A stretch of DNA of 64,000 nt from Adineta ricciae (GCA_905250025.1 CAJNOJ010000051.1:223121-287120); one strand, 5' to 3'; shown: positions 1 through 15,559, counted from the first letter of the stretch. The notes: generated from the sequence alone by a model not told the origin. Program-made: numbers and translations.

Positions 1-142
1 GAAAGTCTCTCATGAAGAGGTATCTCTATCATAACAATGCAGTTCATGTCGGTTGAGTCTGTTCTGGAAGAATTTGTTGACTTAAATAACTTCTCGATTT
101 TTTTCCTTCGCCATTGTCAACGCATAAAATTCATACTGATAC

Positions 143-482
143 ATGGCTACCTCAACACTGACTCAACTGGAACCCAAATCTCTAATTCGGCCAACACACT
201 GGTCTAAAGAAGTCGAGAATGCCTATCGTTTTCAACTAGCTGGCTATCGAGATGAGATGGAATACAAAAAACTTCGACAAGTAGTTGAGGTTCGTGAATT
301 GTTTTCTTCGGAATTTTTTGTTTTGTTATACAACGAACTGTATCATATAGGTTGATGTATGGCCAGATAGTGGTTTCGTGAAAAAACTACAACGTCGTAA
401 AGATGGATTCTTCTATTATTTCGATAAACTTCGCGAATGTCCAGATAAAGAAATACATAAATGTAAAATTTATTCATATTGA
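143..482 (+). CDS. MEIG1: MEIG1-like protein (meiosis expressed gene 1 homologue)
   Basis: Two exons, 143-289 and 351-482, separated by a 61 nt GT..AG intron, give a 92-residue protein; mouse MEIG1 is about 88. Exon 1 carries the family signature around [20 protein letters not shown]. Exon 2 reads [16 protein letters not shown] and ends CKIYSY, matching the MEIG1 C-terminus. In mammals MEIG1 is a small soluble adaptor that binds PACRG in the manchette and is needed to build the sperm flagellum. In a bdelloid, which has no known males, a role in somatic cilia is the likelier inference. The start is the first in-frame ATG. The family assignment is firm; the function here is inferred. Confidence 0.9.
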
Positions 483-1479
483 AAATAAATATGCATATTA
501 TACGATAACAAAGACAAGTAAATCGTGTTACATAGAACATTTCTCTTTTGTTTGCGATGAATTTTATTCGGTGATGTCAGTTAGTATTGTGTGGAACTGA
601 GGGAAAATATTCTATAGGATCGAGTCTCCACATTTCAGATTTGGCTCGTTGTAATTATTAAAATGACGGTCAACCGTATGCGCTACTATTTTTGTGATTT
701 CTGTTAGAAAATCTTTGTGTACTATAAAAAGTTGCGATTTACAGATGATCTGTCAGAACGCTGTGAATCTAATAAAATATACATGACGAGGTCGACAGTA
801 GGTAAAATCTCTGCTTATAATCACCATCTGATAAATGTCGATGAAATATTAAAATACTCAATCAAAAAAACAAATCATGACGTACGTATTATTCATACAT
901 GAAACATGGAATGACTAAGTCCTTCTTTTATAGTTAAAAATAAAACAAAGCTTCGGGCATATACGGTTCGATTGGATGTCGAGGCGAATCCGATGAAGTT
1001 TTCATGCGAAGAGACAACAACTCGAAATTGTTCTCGTTAACATATATATTACTTTTGTTCATCGACACGAGTTTGAAATTTTAATTTACACTTCTAGGCC
1101 TTTTTGTTGATAGAATTCATCGTCGTTATTGAATTATTTTACGTCCGTACATTTTTTAATTATATATGAATAAAAGACAAACCCTTGTTGCTCTTTCTTT
1201 GTCTCAAATGACTTCATTTCTTTTTTTTTGCCTCTCACTGATCGGTTAGACACAAAAGTCTCTTGTACACGGATATTTTCCGGGATTAGTATTTTGGATT
1301 TTATTTTGTTCGAAACGTTAAGCAATTTTGAAAGTATTCTGTCAGAAATTTTCGCGTGCACTTTCTTCTGCGTCGTCTCATACCTATAATTCATTGTTTA
1401 GAAGCTGTTCGTCGACAATTATACAAACTATTTACCTGCTGGTTAGAAAAGCTTCTAACGAGACACTCTTTTGCAAGAA
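483..1479. other. Spacer with no recognised gene
   Basis: About 1 kb of AT-rich sequence after the MEIG1-like stop. A possible poly(A) signal (AATAAA) lies just after the stop, near 484. Short open frames occur on both strands, but none has recognisable motifs or a good splice partner. The second half may hold the promoter or 5' UTR of the next gene. Confidence 0.5.
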
Positions 1480-2148
1480 ATGCATGAACTTGTATGTAAT
1501 CAACGACGTCCTTATTCTATACTGATGAAATCATCGCCTTCACACAAGGATTTCACTGATCATAGTTCGGTCGGAACCATTTCAACCTATAGTATGTGGT
1601 CAACTTCGAGTAAGCGAAGTATGTCAACGATGTATATCGACGGAACGATGATTCAGGATCATTATGATCGGCCATGTAGCGGGCAAGGCCCATTTCCCAA
1701 AGGAAAGTATCGGCCACGATCAGTCAACGTAGCAGAAAAGAGATTAGTAATAATATTCAAATCGTTATGATATCAACTCTTGCTTTTTATTTCTTATTCT
1801 ACATAGGATACAGGTAATGCATCATTTGCTCTACTACCAGCATCATTTATAACCAAACGTTCATCTGAGCATGTCGTTGAATCTCCTCAAACGTCACGTC
1901 TTTTGAATAGACGTTCGTTGAACTCAAGCCGTTTTGATAATCGAAGTGAAGCGAAATGTTCAACACCTTCGACTACACCATATTCAAACAGTGGTTGGGT
2001 ACGACGCCATAAATCATTGAATGAGTCACTGAAGTTGAGTGATCTACTGCGTGATCCTACTTATCGCGAGAAACTTCTACTGAGAAAATGCTCGTATGAA
2101 GAATTACGGGCGTACTCATCCCGATCAGGGTCTTTTAAATTTAAATAA
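1480..2148 (+). CDS. Ser-rich hypothetical protein, two exons
   Basis: Exons 1480-1746 and 1807-2148 join in frame across a 60 nt GT..AG intron, giving about 203 residues. The protein is rich in Ser, Arg and Lys, for example VGTISTYSMWSTSSKRSMST. The second half has a more ordered, charged end (LKLSDLLRDPTYREKLLLRK). There is no signal peptide, membrane segment or domain I recognise. The start is the first ATG in the open frame, but a further upstream exon cannot be excluded. It lies on the same strand about 50 bp before the kinase gene. The intact frame over both exons and the well-placed splice sites argue that it is real; the function is unknown. Confidence 0.55.
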
Positions 2149-2194
2149 TATCAATCTGCTTTTCTGTGTTCAATTTGAATATAAGTTTTTCGAA

Positions 2195-3476
2195 ATGAAA
2201 TATTGCGGGTGAATCTTTTTTTTCTCTGCTATTTATTTCTAATCACGTCGACACCAACTAGTGAAACAGTTGAGTCGATTGTGACTCAAACAGAAACACA
2301 GAATAATCACGAAGCACACGATGTCGAAACAGAAGAAGAGGAAAACAATGAACAGGACATGACTGGTCGAATTATTGCCGATCATTATCAAATCAAACAG
2401 AAATTAGGTGCTGGATCGTTCGGACAAGTTTATCTTTGTGAACATATACATTCTCATGAACAGTGGGCCATGAAAGTTGAACAACACAATGCAAATAATA
2501 ATCCTCAACTAATGATTGAAGTAGTCAATTTCAACTGAAGTCATCCGTTTTGATTTCATTTATTTATTGACTAGCATAAAATCTATACAATACTTCAAGG
2601 TGCACCAGGTTTTCCAAACATCGATTACTATGGTACTGAGAAAACATTCGATATTCTTGTGATTGAATTGTTAGGGCCATCATTGGAAGATTTATTTAAT
2701 TATTGCGAGCGAACATTTACTTTGAAAACAGCATTGATGCTAGTCGATCAAATGATTTCAAGAATTGAATATGTACATACATGTCATCTCGTTCATCGAG
2801 ATATCAAACCAGGTTGTTATTCGTCTTGTCTCGAAGTTGAGATACATCATGCTCTTTTAGATAATTTTCTCATGGGTGTGAAAGCGACGGGTAATACTGT
2901 CTATATCATCGATTTTGGTCTTTCGAAAAAATATCGAGATCCTCGAACATTCGCACATATACCTTGCAAAAGTAATAAGAGTCTAACAGGTATATAAGTC
3001 ATTCAATATGATTTGAAAAAACAACTTTAGCTAGATTCTTAGGTACTGCCCGGTATGCATCTATTAATGCTCATAAAGGACTGGAACAATCGCGTCGTGA
3101 TGATTTAGAAGCGATTAGTTATGTTTTCATGTATTTCATAACGGGTAAATTACCATGGCAAGGTTTACAAGCGACAGCTAAAAAAGCGAAATTTGAACGT
3201 ATTGCTGAAATGAAGATGAAATTCACGCCTGAACAACTGTGTAAAAACTATCCTAAAGAGTGCGTTCTATTTCTGAAGTACTGTCGAACGTTAGAATACG
3301 ATCATCGACCGGATTATGATTATCTAAGGCATCTTGTTCGCTATTTGCTCTATGACAAAGGCGAGCAGTATGATTATGATTACGATTGGATTGTGTCGTA
3401 TACACAAAAACAGAACATTTTAATAAGTAATAGTAGTCCCGGTGAAGGCGAAATGTCTGTTATGTTCGAACAATAG
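2195..3476 (+). CDS. CSNK1: Casein kinase 1 family Ser/Thr kinase
   Basis: Exons are about 2195-2208, 2262-2520, 2575-2812, 2861-2989 and 3043-3476, all with GT..AG introns of 48-54 nt. The kinase domain is complete: glycine loop [13 protein letters not shown], lysine in WAMKVE, catalytic loop HRDIKPDNFLMG, the DFG motif in [13 protein letters not shown], the CK1-specific [21 protein letters not shown], and LPWQGL. It ends soon after the C-lobe ([11 protein letters not shown]) with a short tail, so it is close to the alpha/delta type. The 14-nt first exon is inferred because it brings a start codon into frame ahead of an acidic leader ([13 protein letters not shown]). If that exon is wrong, Met at 2359 is the start. 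CK1 kinases phosphorylate acidic or primed sites in Wnt, clock and vesicle pathways. Confidence 0.88.
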
Positions 3477-3871
3477 TAGGACATCTGTTTGTGTTTTTTT
3501 GAAAAACGTGATTCTTACCTAAACGAGACTGAACACGTGAGAACGTTTCTGCAACAATTGTTATGACATAATCATAATAAATAATCAACAGACGTGAATA
3601 ATCTTGTCAATTTTTGGCGATATATTAAAAGAAACCAGATGAATGCGAGGACAAAAATGTCGTGTTGTTCTTCGATTAGCCAGAAGAAAAAGATTCCAGA
3701 ATATGTCCAGCAATTATGTCGATGAGAAATTAATTATGTATTTTGAAATTTTTTTCTGAAAGAAAAATCATGAACGCTTACATGTACTTTTCGCCTATTA
3801 TGAATCCTATATAAATCCAGATGACTTTGCATTAAATATAGACATTTTCTCCGTCATATTTACCATTGAAA

Positions 3872-5446
3872 ATGTTAGCTCTGGTGCTGGTCGCCTTTAT
3901 CACCATGCTGAGCATGAGTATTATTCGTCATAACGTACGTAATTCTTGATTATCCGATGAATCATTTTCAGTTTAACATCTCTTCTTTTTCTAGCGTTCA
4001 AAAAATGGAAAGAATGTATCTCTGTCAACAAATGTCCCATGGGGTCCTCGTCCATGGCCAATTATTGGTAATCTTCTCCAACTAGGTTACCGTCCATACG
4101 AAACGATTTATCGCTGGTCGAAAATGCCGAAATATGGGCCAATCTATCGTCTGCGTCTCGGTTCGCAAACAGTGGTTGTCCTCAATTCAGCTTCGGTCAT
4201 TCGCGAAGCTCTACATGATCATAGTGAATCATTTGCTGGTCGCCCGTATCTTTATGTCATCAATGAAACTCTTCATGGTAAAGGTGTGATCTCAGCTCCC
4301 TATGGCCGTGAATTCAATGAACATAAAAATTTCTTATTGAAGAATTTCAATCGATTCGGTCGTCGACGACGATCGTCATTAGAAGATGGCTGTCTTGATG
4401 AAATACGTATGGTTGCTGAAAAACTCCGGGAGAAACAATCATCGCCATTCCAGATTGGTAATCTGTTAAGCCAAATATCGGGTAATAATATCTGCACGTT
4501 AACATTTGGTCGTTATTTCGAAACAATGGATATCACAAGTTTATTTGAGAAATTAAATGAGAATTTCAATGATACAGCAACGATTGCATGCTTCAATTTT
4601 CTACCATTTACACGTCGATTTAAAACACATATATTCGACAATGTCAATTATTCCAATAATGTTATTAAAAAGTTAGTTAAAGAACGCGAAACAAACTTCG
4701 ACTCGCAAGATGTGAACAACATTGTCGACGCATATCTCGATCAAATGGATAAACAACGACATTTCTCCAAAGACAATCTAGATTCCTTAGTACAAGATTT
4801 ATTCGTGGCGGGTACAGAAACAGTTTCGAATACATTGAATTGGACCATATTCTATATTGTATCACATCCACATGTTCAACAGAGGATCCATGAAGAAATC
4901 GACCGAATGATTGGTAAAGATCGTGCACCATGTGAGAAAGATCGTCATCAAATGCCATATATTGAAGCTGTTCTACTTGAATCGATGCGTTGCCATTGTG
5001 CCGGACCAATTTTACTACCGCGAGCAACAACACATGACATCACATTTCAAAATTACTTCATTCCAAAAGACACATTCATTCTAGTCAATATGTGGTCGGC
5101 TATGAAAGACGAAGAACAATGGCCTGAGCCGGAAAAGTTTCGACCAGAAAGATTTATCGATGAAAATAATCGGCTGATCAATATCAATCATCCAGCTATG
5201 ATGCCGTTCAGTGTCGGCAAACGAGCATGCACAGGTACACGAAGATTTTAATCAAGACATTAATGTATTTATTTTTTTCTTCTAGGCGAACAAATCGCTA
5301 AAGTGCAATTATTTTTAATCTTAGTTAGTTTGTTTCAAAAATTCGAGTTTCATTTTGCAAATGGTTGGACTCCCAAGGATCTTCGTGGTCAACCGGGTTT
5401 TACTCTTCGGCCACCCATCTGTCATTATCAAGCTTCCGTTCGCTAA
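3872..5446 (+). CDS. Cytochrome P450, CYP2-clan type
   Basis: Three exons (3872-3934, 3995-5234, 5286-5446) give about 487 residues. Exon 1 is a hydrophobic membrane anchor (MLALVLVAFITMLSMSIIR), followed by the Pro-rich hinge PWGPRPWPIIGN. The I-helix oxygen-binding motif is AGTETVSN, the K-helix ExxR is in LLESMR, and the haem Cys loop FSVGKRACTG is split by the last intron just before EQIAK. All hallmarks of a working microsomal monooxygenase are present. The layout fits the CYP2 clan (vertebrate CYP2, CYP17 or CYP1-like), which oxidises small lipophilic substrates in the ER. The subfamily and substrate cannot be judged from the sequence. Confidence 0.93.
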
Positions 5447-5862
5447 ACGATACTCTTTCCCTTCCGCTCCCCCAGCCTTTTGACCTTTTCCATCTAATCC
5501 CGAATCCCAATTATGTAAAACAAGATGATAAGCATTTGAAATAAAACTTTAATCACGCATCATCAATGTCTTCAATATTGCTATGTTGAGTTTTTAAAAT
5601 TTTATATGACGGTAGGAGAAAAAGACAAATTAAACTATAGCAATGACATAAGAAGAAGTAACAGGTAGCATAAACGAAAAGAATGGATATATTGTTTTGG
5701 ACAGAGTACAAATCTAATACATAGTTTGCTTGTTTTCTTTTGTATTCTTCTTCAAAATCCGGAGAAACACACCATGTCGCTACTTAAAATTTAAAAAGAA
5801 AGAAAGAAAGAAAGAGAAAACAGAAAGGAAAAATGACATAGTCAGAGTGATTGTATATTCAT
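5447..5862. other. Convergent 3' spacer with GAAA repeat
   Basis: Spacer between the P450 and the opposed ATP synthase gene. It contains an AATAAA near 5540 and a short (GAAA)n tract near 5799-5815. No coding signal is seen. Confidence 0.55.
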
Positions 5863-7983
<2,121 letters not shown>

Positions 7984-8760
7984 ATTTTTATTTCCAGATG
8001 ATGTTAGTAGAAATTACTTGTAGAAAAGAAAACAATACGATAATATGTACTGAAGAGTTACACAACAGAGGCGAAGAGGAATGACTGATGACCGATGAAA
8101 ACAAATGCATGTTTTTCATTTCAAATTAAGGCATTTATTTCAGTTCAAAAATATATTTTATTCCATAAAATTTAATCAAAATCGATTTCCAGAAAACGAT
8201 CCATAGATGTCGCTGCATACTCATACCTAGGGATTGATGAATGTGATCTAGAGGGTGAAATATGACGATATATTCAAATAATGTATTGAGATTATTCCAT
8301 AGTGACATGAAAAAACAATCCCTTGTGTTCATTTGCCATCAACATAAACAAGATTCGCCTAAACAAACTCGTTTATCACTGATTTCAGTCTACATACTGT
8401 AGTCTGGTTTCTCATGCTACTGCGTATTTTTCTGTTGACCGATTTCAAGTAAAGTTCATCGCTTTTCATTCATAAGCAAAACAGGTCCTTATGCACTATC
8501 GTTTGGTATTATATTTAAAAAATAAAACACAATACAGCATTGTTCATCTTCTAGAAATCCAATTCAAGCAAAATGATAAAAGGAGAAACACACATGACAA
8601 CATATCTTACCACTAAATAAACAATACAATATATATATAAGTGTATATGTAAATAAATAGATTGGCATTTAAATACAACATAGATAGTTGATCTAATTGT
8701 TAACTAGACGGTGTCTTTATACAAATTTAACTGCCTTGTCTACGTTGAAGTCAATGTTTT
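7984..8760. other. Spacer between ATP5F1A 5' end and ENTPD 3' end
   Basis: About 780 bp of AT-rich sequence that should include the ATP5F1A promoter and the 3' UTR of the ectonucleotidase gene. A short AT repeat (near 8630-8655) is seen. No open frame shows recognisable motifs. Confidence 0.5.
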
Positions 8761-10777
8761 CTACGTCAATACTTCCTGTTCATTTTTTTGCATTAATCCA
8801 TGATTTTTCTCTGCGGATGACTTTGGCTTTTGTCTGCAATAGACGTAACTTGTTACAACGAGAAAAATCAACGTAACGCAAATCAAGCTAAGAGAACTGA
8901 TTAACCATCCAACAAATCTATTTTTGGTTATGATTCGTTCACGAAATTCAGCCGGAATGTAATTTGTTTGATTGATCATGTAGCCAAGCGTCCAGCCAAC
9001 TTTACCCGTTTGAACTGTATTCGCAAAACTTAAACGATTCAAATCATCGGATTTAAAACCGATGGCATGTGTCAATAAAAGCCACATGTACCATCCATCG
9101 AAACATAGATGTCGTTTGAAACTTTCAGTTTTATTGTCCATTCCTTCTTGTTCATAGAGCACTGCATGTTGCGTTTCGCACTAAATTAACATCAGATAAC
9201 ATAATAGTCTACCAAATCGATTCACTCGATTTTCTAATCGATCACTAAAAACTTACGACACTGTTAAGACGATTGCTTATTTCTTCTGGTGAGAAATCTT
9301 TGTATTGATATTGTTCTTTAACTGTAGTTTTGGATGGATCCATTTCTACAAAGCAAAAACGCGCTTTTTATTCATTGTTCCCTACTCCCAGTGTTAATAC
9401 GAACTATAGGCTAGATTATTGAATACATAATAATATCCTGATAAGCCAATGAATTGTATTTTCGATGGTATAGTTGGTTGAAACGTATGATCAAATGTGC
9501 AATAATCTGCTTTATGTGAACAATTCACTGTTTTGTCGTTACGCTTGGCATCGAATAGACTAATTAAACGTTCGCGGCACTGAGTAGCATTTCCAGATCC
9601 AGTGAATGTCAATGTTGATCGATTAAGAAAACTATTAAATTTTTCTCTTTCATTAGCAGTACACGGTGAACGAAAGATATCTTTAGTTGTCAATGTTTCG
9701 TTGGCGCCGCGCGCGAAACATGGATCCCGGATTAATATGCGCGAATTGGTAAACGTTGTTCGATTAGTATTGATCGCAGCATTGACTAGACGTGCACGAT
9801 GACGTTTCAATGCTTCATTCTTACCCCAACATAAGTAACTATGAGCATATGGACTATAAATCGTATCGAATAGTGTAATATTAGTTGTAAATTCCTTCGG
9901 AATAGGCTCGTCATCTTTTGTTTGATTATCTAAATGATAGGAAACATAGTTTTGCTTTGAATTCGATAGAGATTAGTTTTTACAAGTGAATGTAATTTGT
10001 GTCGAAGCACCGCCTAAGTCAAGTACACCAACCATATCGGTGTCCAATTCTTTTTTAGCGAGAACCTTTTTCTTTGTATGACGATGTTTGAATTTTTCAA
10101 GTAAAACATTTGTTGTTATCCAACCGTCAATAGCTTCTTCTATACCAGTTAGTATTCGTACCTGGAAAGAAGCCGATGATGACATTTACTCCCGTATTGT
10201 TCGATGCAAAGCGGTTTACCTGTCGCGCGACAACAAATTGAAATGGCGAATTGGCAAAAACTTCTCGAATAGTCTCCAGCACTCGATCGGCGGTCGTGGC
10301 GTTACGTAAACGTGATAGACGCATTCCAGCAGTTGCACCAAGAAAGACAGGCGATGATCGGTGACGCGTTGATGGAATTTCTTTGATTGCCTTGCTCAAA
10401 CAAGGTTCAAAATAGTCATCTAATAAATCTAAGTTTTGTTCAAAATCTGATATCGCTTTGAGTTTTATTGTTCCGCCAATGCGATTCGTATCGTTTTTTT
10501 CCAAAGCGTCCAAATGACAAGTAAACAGTTGATTGACGCTCGATGTTGTACCTAAGCCATCGGATTTATCTGCTGGCCAATAATAAACAAACATTTCTGT
10601 ATGCGAACTGCCAGCATCAAAAACAATAGCATAATTAACAAATGGCGTAAGACGAGTATGGTAAAGAGTTATTAAATAAATCGCGAGAATGATCGCAAAG
10701 ACAAGAATCGTAAATGCAATACCTTGCGCGAATTTGATTACTGGATAAATTCTCCAATGTCGCTTTTGTTCTTCCAT
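8761..10777 (-). CDS. ENTPD: Ectonucleoside triphosphate diphosphohydrolase (CD39 family)
   Basis: Five exons: 10777-10235, 10161-9984, 9929-9405, 9345-9257 and 9180-8761. The protein has an N-terminal membrane helix (FAQGIAFTILVFAIILAIYL) and a C-terminal one (WLISSLSLICVTLIFLVV), the two-helix topology of CD39-type NTPDases 1, 2, 3 and 8. Apyrase-conserved regions are in place: ACR1 DAGSSHTEMFVY, ACR2 LGATAGMRL, ACR3 TGIEEAIDGWITTN, ACR4 VLDLGGASTQITF, and the Cys-rich ectodomain (SYLCWGKNEAL). ACR3 has an Ala where many members have Gly after EE. The enzyme hydrolyses extracellular ATP and ADP, ending purinergic signals. The 3/4 exon join (9405/9345) was chosen because it alone keeps the frame. 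Confidence 0.93.
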
Positions 10778-12685
10778 AGTTTAAAGATAATTACAGACGA
10801 GACGATGCTTTCTAAAAGAAGGATGTATGAATATTTCTGATCGAATCGGCATATTCTCTTTTATAGTCTATGATTTTTCTATGTGCAAAAAACGACTGTG
10901 ATTCGAGAAGGTGATCACTACGAAAGAAGTCACCATTTCCATCCGAATAAAACTATATCTCGTCTTTCTTATTCTCGCATAGGTTTTGCACATGCAATAT
11001 TTAAGGTCACATATATAGATGTGTAATCCTCGATGAATAAATTCTTCGATTAATTTTGGTTATGCTAGGCAACGAAGAAAAGAACTTCTTATTCCTCGGG
11101 TATATTTCAAAACATACTTTCTCCCCTATTCAGGCTTACACAGTAGGGAAATCTTGATAAGTAGACTGTTCATATGAGGCATGCTTGACATTCTATCAAC
11201 TATGTCGAGTAATACACGGTGTTTATTTTTGCTATCGGGCCTATATTATCCAGTCGATATTTAGATTATTCTTTTCCCTTTCAATTATATATATTTATCT
11301 GAATCCATATATATGTATATTCTAAACACGAACGGAAAGTACACAGGAGGAATGCTTGACGGAACGTTCGAATGAAAAAAAAAAGCGAGTCTAGTGCGAC
11401 AAGTAGTTCCAATCGATAGACGCCATCCATCGGTAGTAAATGAAGTGGATGCATAAGCACGTGCCGGATTTGATGCAATTCCGACAATGCATCTGACGCA
11501 AACGCTTAAGGAAACATTACTATTCATTAGCATAAATTTTTTGTCGATAATGTTCCCATAGAAAAACTCCTGGATTTCTCGTCTATTGTTTGGTATTTTT
11601 CTGTCTTTCAACGTCGAAATAATAGAAAAAAGAGCGACTAATTTCTTTTTGATACATGTTTATTATAATAGAAAGCAAATTATCAGTTTTCCTAGTGAAT
11701 GAATCTCATCTAAATCGATGAGAAGATATTTCGAAAAAGACGAGAGAGAGTGAAGAAAATCAAATTATCAAAAAACTTCTTATAATATGTCGACTACATT
11801 GAGGAACATATGAAACTATTAACAGTATTAAATGATCTTAGAGAACGGCTGTGTAAATATCGCATTAGATGTCTAACAAAAACATGTACAATCCTGTTAT
11901 CTTAAATCGAAGGATATTAACAATAAATAGATGTTCTTCTAACAAAATCTTTCCTCAGACAAATGCCGAGACCAGATTGTTGTATGATTTCTCACAAGAG
12001 TTAATACAATTAGAAGAGAAGACAAATTTCGTGAATTGTTATACTCAACAACTGATTTGAAGAATCATCGAATGATAAAAAAAAAGATGTGTCTTGGTTT
12101 TCTCCGAAGAGAAAAAGCAAGTACTTTTGTTTAATAGAATCAAATGATTCACTGATGAAAACGTGTTAGAATATGAAACATCTTGTCTATTTCCCGAATG
12201 AGAAGTAACGAACGAGTCATTTCTTCTTCTTCTTCTTTTTTTCTTTTTGTTTCCCATCAAATGTGTTCGACATTAGTATCTCCTGTTAATATCTCAACAT
12301 TTTCCCAACAATGTAATTCAAGAATTACGATCACAGCGATGATCAATTGATCTATCAATCACAAATATCAGCAGAAAATCAATCGATGGATGACACAATC
12401 TTATCTTGGAATCACTATCTAAAAGGTTCGATTTTCGTTTTTGCTTGTTATTCATCCGCAGTGACAAAGTTGAAAAACACACATGGAAACATTTAGATCT
12501 TATTATCTATTACATTAACATTTGAGTTATTAAAACAACACATAGGGGATTATCAGAGAGTCTCACAGTCGCACTTAAGATAATTAGCATCTAAAGCGTA
12601 CATTGTTGACTTACTTTGATATGGTAAATTCTTCAAGATGGAATGGAAAAGTTGCTCTGGACGACTTGAGGATAAGAAAATTATA
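10778..12685. other. Gene-poor spacer upstream of ENTPD
   Basis: About 1.9 kb with only short, biased open frames on both strands and no recognisable protein motif. The proximal part should hold the ENTPD promoter. A poly-pyrimidine (TTC)n run lies near 12220-12235. I see no RNA gene. Confidence 0.5.
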
Positions 12686-13085
12686 CAGTGTATACCAAAA
12701 GTAGCTTCCTAAAAGTTTTCATGTATATCTTCGTTATTCCATTTGAATTCTTCAACAATTCATTTTTAATTTGTAGCTGAGATTACTAAGTTTTAGTTGT
12801 TCAAGACAACCGTCTTTACTACTTCTTGGAAAACAACACCTATGGGCGAAATACAAAAACATAATTATTTTCTCATAGTTAGAAAACACGACATTTACAG
12901 ATTTTTTCTTCTCAGAAGTTTTATCTTTCTACTTTAATTGTCTGTATATTTCGTTTGAAAACTATGCTAAAATCTCTATCATTATATAAGTTCTGGTACA
13001 GCTTCACGGGCTCTGTCTAGCTGGCTAACGAAATAAGCGAAGATATATGTGAAAAATTTTCGGAAGCTACTTTCGGGACACACTG
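12686..13085. mobile_element. Tc1/mariner-type MITE (non-autonomous)
   Basis: A 400 bp element with terminal inverted repeats of about 55 bp. The left end starts CAGTGTATACCAAAAGTAGC; the right end, read in reverse, starts CAGTGTGTCCCGAAAGTAGC. Both continue with matching CTTCC, AAAA and TATATCTTCG blocks. TA lies directly outside both ends (12684-12685 and 13086-13087), as expected for the TA target duplication of Tc1/mariner transposases. The interior has no long open frame, so it would have to be moved by a transposase made elsewhere. The two ends differ at about 10 positions, so the copy is not brand new. Confidence 0.85.
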
Positions 13086-14133
13086 TAGTAAATAAAAAAA
13101 TCTGTCAGCATTCTTCATTTCTTGTCAAGATTGTATCTTGACAAAAAAATTATGACTTTTCATAATACGATTAGTTGCAGAGAATAGAGAAATACATGTG
13201 GCACATTTATCTCAAAACCAATGTAAATGAAGCAATTTATTCATTGAAAGGCCAGATGTTCGATTTGTTATTATCACAACTGAATGATAACGTAGAATTG
13301 GCCAGTTCAATTAGATACACAAGGTACTGGCAGTATGTGAAAGCGCAATATATATATATATCGATGGTATCACTAATTAATATGTATATATGTCCAACGG
13401 AGTATCATTTCATTAGATGTTTTCATCGCAATGTTTTGTCGGTACAGTAGTCAAAGGAAAATATCAGCAAAGACGATAAATAAACAACTCATTTTTCAGA
13501 CAATAGATAAAACTTCTCTTCGTGCTACGTATGTTTGCACTGATTGACATAAGAGAACGAGCAGATATTAAAAATGATGTCATTTATGACAGACGTCTGT
13601 TATGTGAGAACTTCAAATTAATCATTAGATACGATGTTATATAATTATAGTTGTCACAAAGGTACAAGACCTGAAAGACTATTGATTCAATTGTTTTCTT
13701 TCTTTATTGTATTTGCAATGCATTCGGGGTTAATCTGAATGTCAAAAGCAAATATTTGCTGATATTTTCAAATTAAAGTTTAACCAGTGACTGACACACA
13801 TAGACCTCTATATCGCAATCAGCATAAACAATAACTATCAGCAACGACTACATCTGTCATTTGTCTATCGTGATATCCAACCATACATGATCTACGTATC
13901 AAGTCCATTCTTCTTTACCGTTGTATACTCCACCGATATCATTTCGTTGGTGTACATCTATGAAAAAAAAAGTATTAGGTATTTATCAACCTTCGAATTC
14001 TATTAAAATAGAAGGATCGAGTTGTTTGATGAGTCATATACATATTCGTCTTTTTTTTTCTTCTTCTTTTCCTCCTACACTCTCTGCCACGTCGCATTTG
14101 GATGGTGCAAAAAAGTTTCATTTTGTTGTTTAG
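13086..14133. other. Spacer between the MITE and DNPH1
   Basis: About 1 kb without a convincing gene. Open frames of 70-90 codons occur but have no motifs or splice partners. The last part should contain the DNPH1 promoter. Confidence 0.5.
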
Positions 14134-14692
14134 ATGAACATTTACTTTTGCGGGAGCATTCGAGGTGGTCGACAAGATGTGGCGATCTATCAACAGATCG
14201 TTACTTGTCTAAAGACGTATGGACGAGTTCTAACTGAACATGTCGCTTTTCCCGAACTAGAGTTATGTAAGTAAGAACAATCGATGCTTCAAGTCACAAT
14301 TGACATTTGCGGAATTTGTACAGTAGAAAAGAACCTGAACGATGCCGAAATTCTCGAACGCGATATGCAGTGGTTATCTCAAGCACATATTGTTGTTGCT
14401 GAAGTGACTCAACCGTCGTTAGGCGTGGGTTTCGAAATTGCCCGTGCGATTACACTGAATAAACCTGTTCTCTGTTTGTTTCGACCATCAAGTGGCCATC
14501 GTGAGTTGGAACAACTGAATAAAATCGTTTTCATTTGTTTCCTTTTCCTCTGTTTTCCAAGGTCTTTCAGCATTGATACGTGGTTCGGCAAATAATCGCT
14601 CATTTTTTGTTGGAAATTACGAACAACGGGAAGATATCGAAAAGTTTATTCGAGATTTTATGAGTTATTGTTCGCAGAAGCGAACAGTTTGA
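14134..14692 (+). CDS. DNPH1: 2'-deoxynucleoside 5'-phosphate N-hydrolase 1 (Rcl)
   Basis: Three exons: 14134-14266, 14324-14500 and 14562-14692, with introns of 57 and 61 nt. The protein of about 146 residues opens with MNIYFCGSIRGGRQD, the substrate-phosphate loop of the family. It continues with VLTEHVAFPE, LERDMQWLSQAHIVVAEVTQ, PSLGVGFEIARA and LCLFRPSSGHRLSALIRG, as in vertebrate DNPH1. The enzyme cleaves the N-glycosidic bond of deoxynucleotides, releasing base and deoxyribose 5-phosphate. In vertebrates it clears hydroxymethyl-dUMP. The active-site Glu in AEVTQPS is kept. The length is near that of vertebrate DNPH1, and the start coincides with the conserved N-terminal strand. Confidence 0.93.
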
Positions 14693-14790
14693 GTTTTTCT
14701 CGATGAACTAACATTGATTTGAACTAGTCATTTCGATGATCTGCATTTTAGATTTCTAAATCGATTGAAAAGAAAGAAAAACAAAGCACA

Positions 14791-15559
<769 letters not shown>

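Noticed and set aside
4300..5033. Antisense open frames of 65 and 118 codons in the P450 gene
   Set aside because: They lie opposite a well-supported conserved exon and have no motifs; shadows of the real frame.
9930..9983. In-frame stop in the ENTPD gene after ITFTCKN, or a 29 nt intron there
   Set aside because: A 29 nt intron would break the frame. A 54 nt GT..AG intron (9930-9983) removes the stop, keeps the frame, and gives a continuous match to the CD39 family.
12045..12260. Basic minus-strand frame with a run of Lys/Arg
   Set aside because: It is the reverse translation of a (TTC)n and T-rich tract, with no splice partner or motif.
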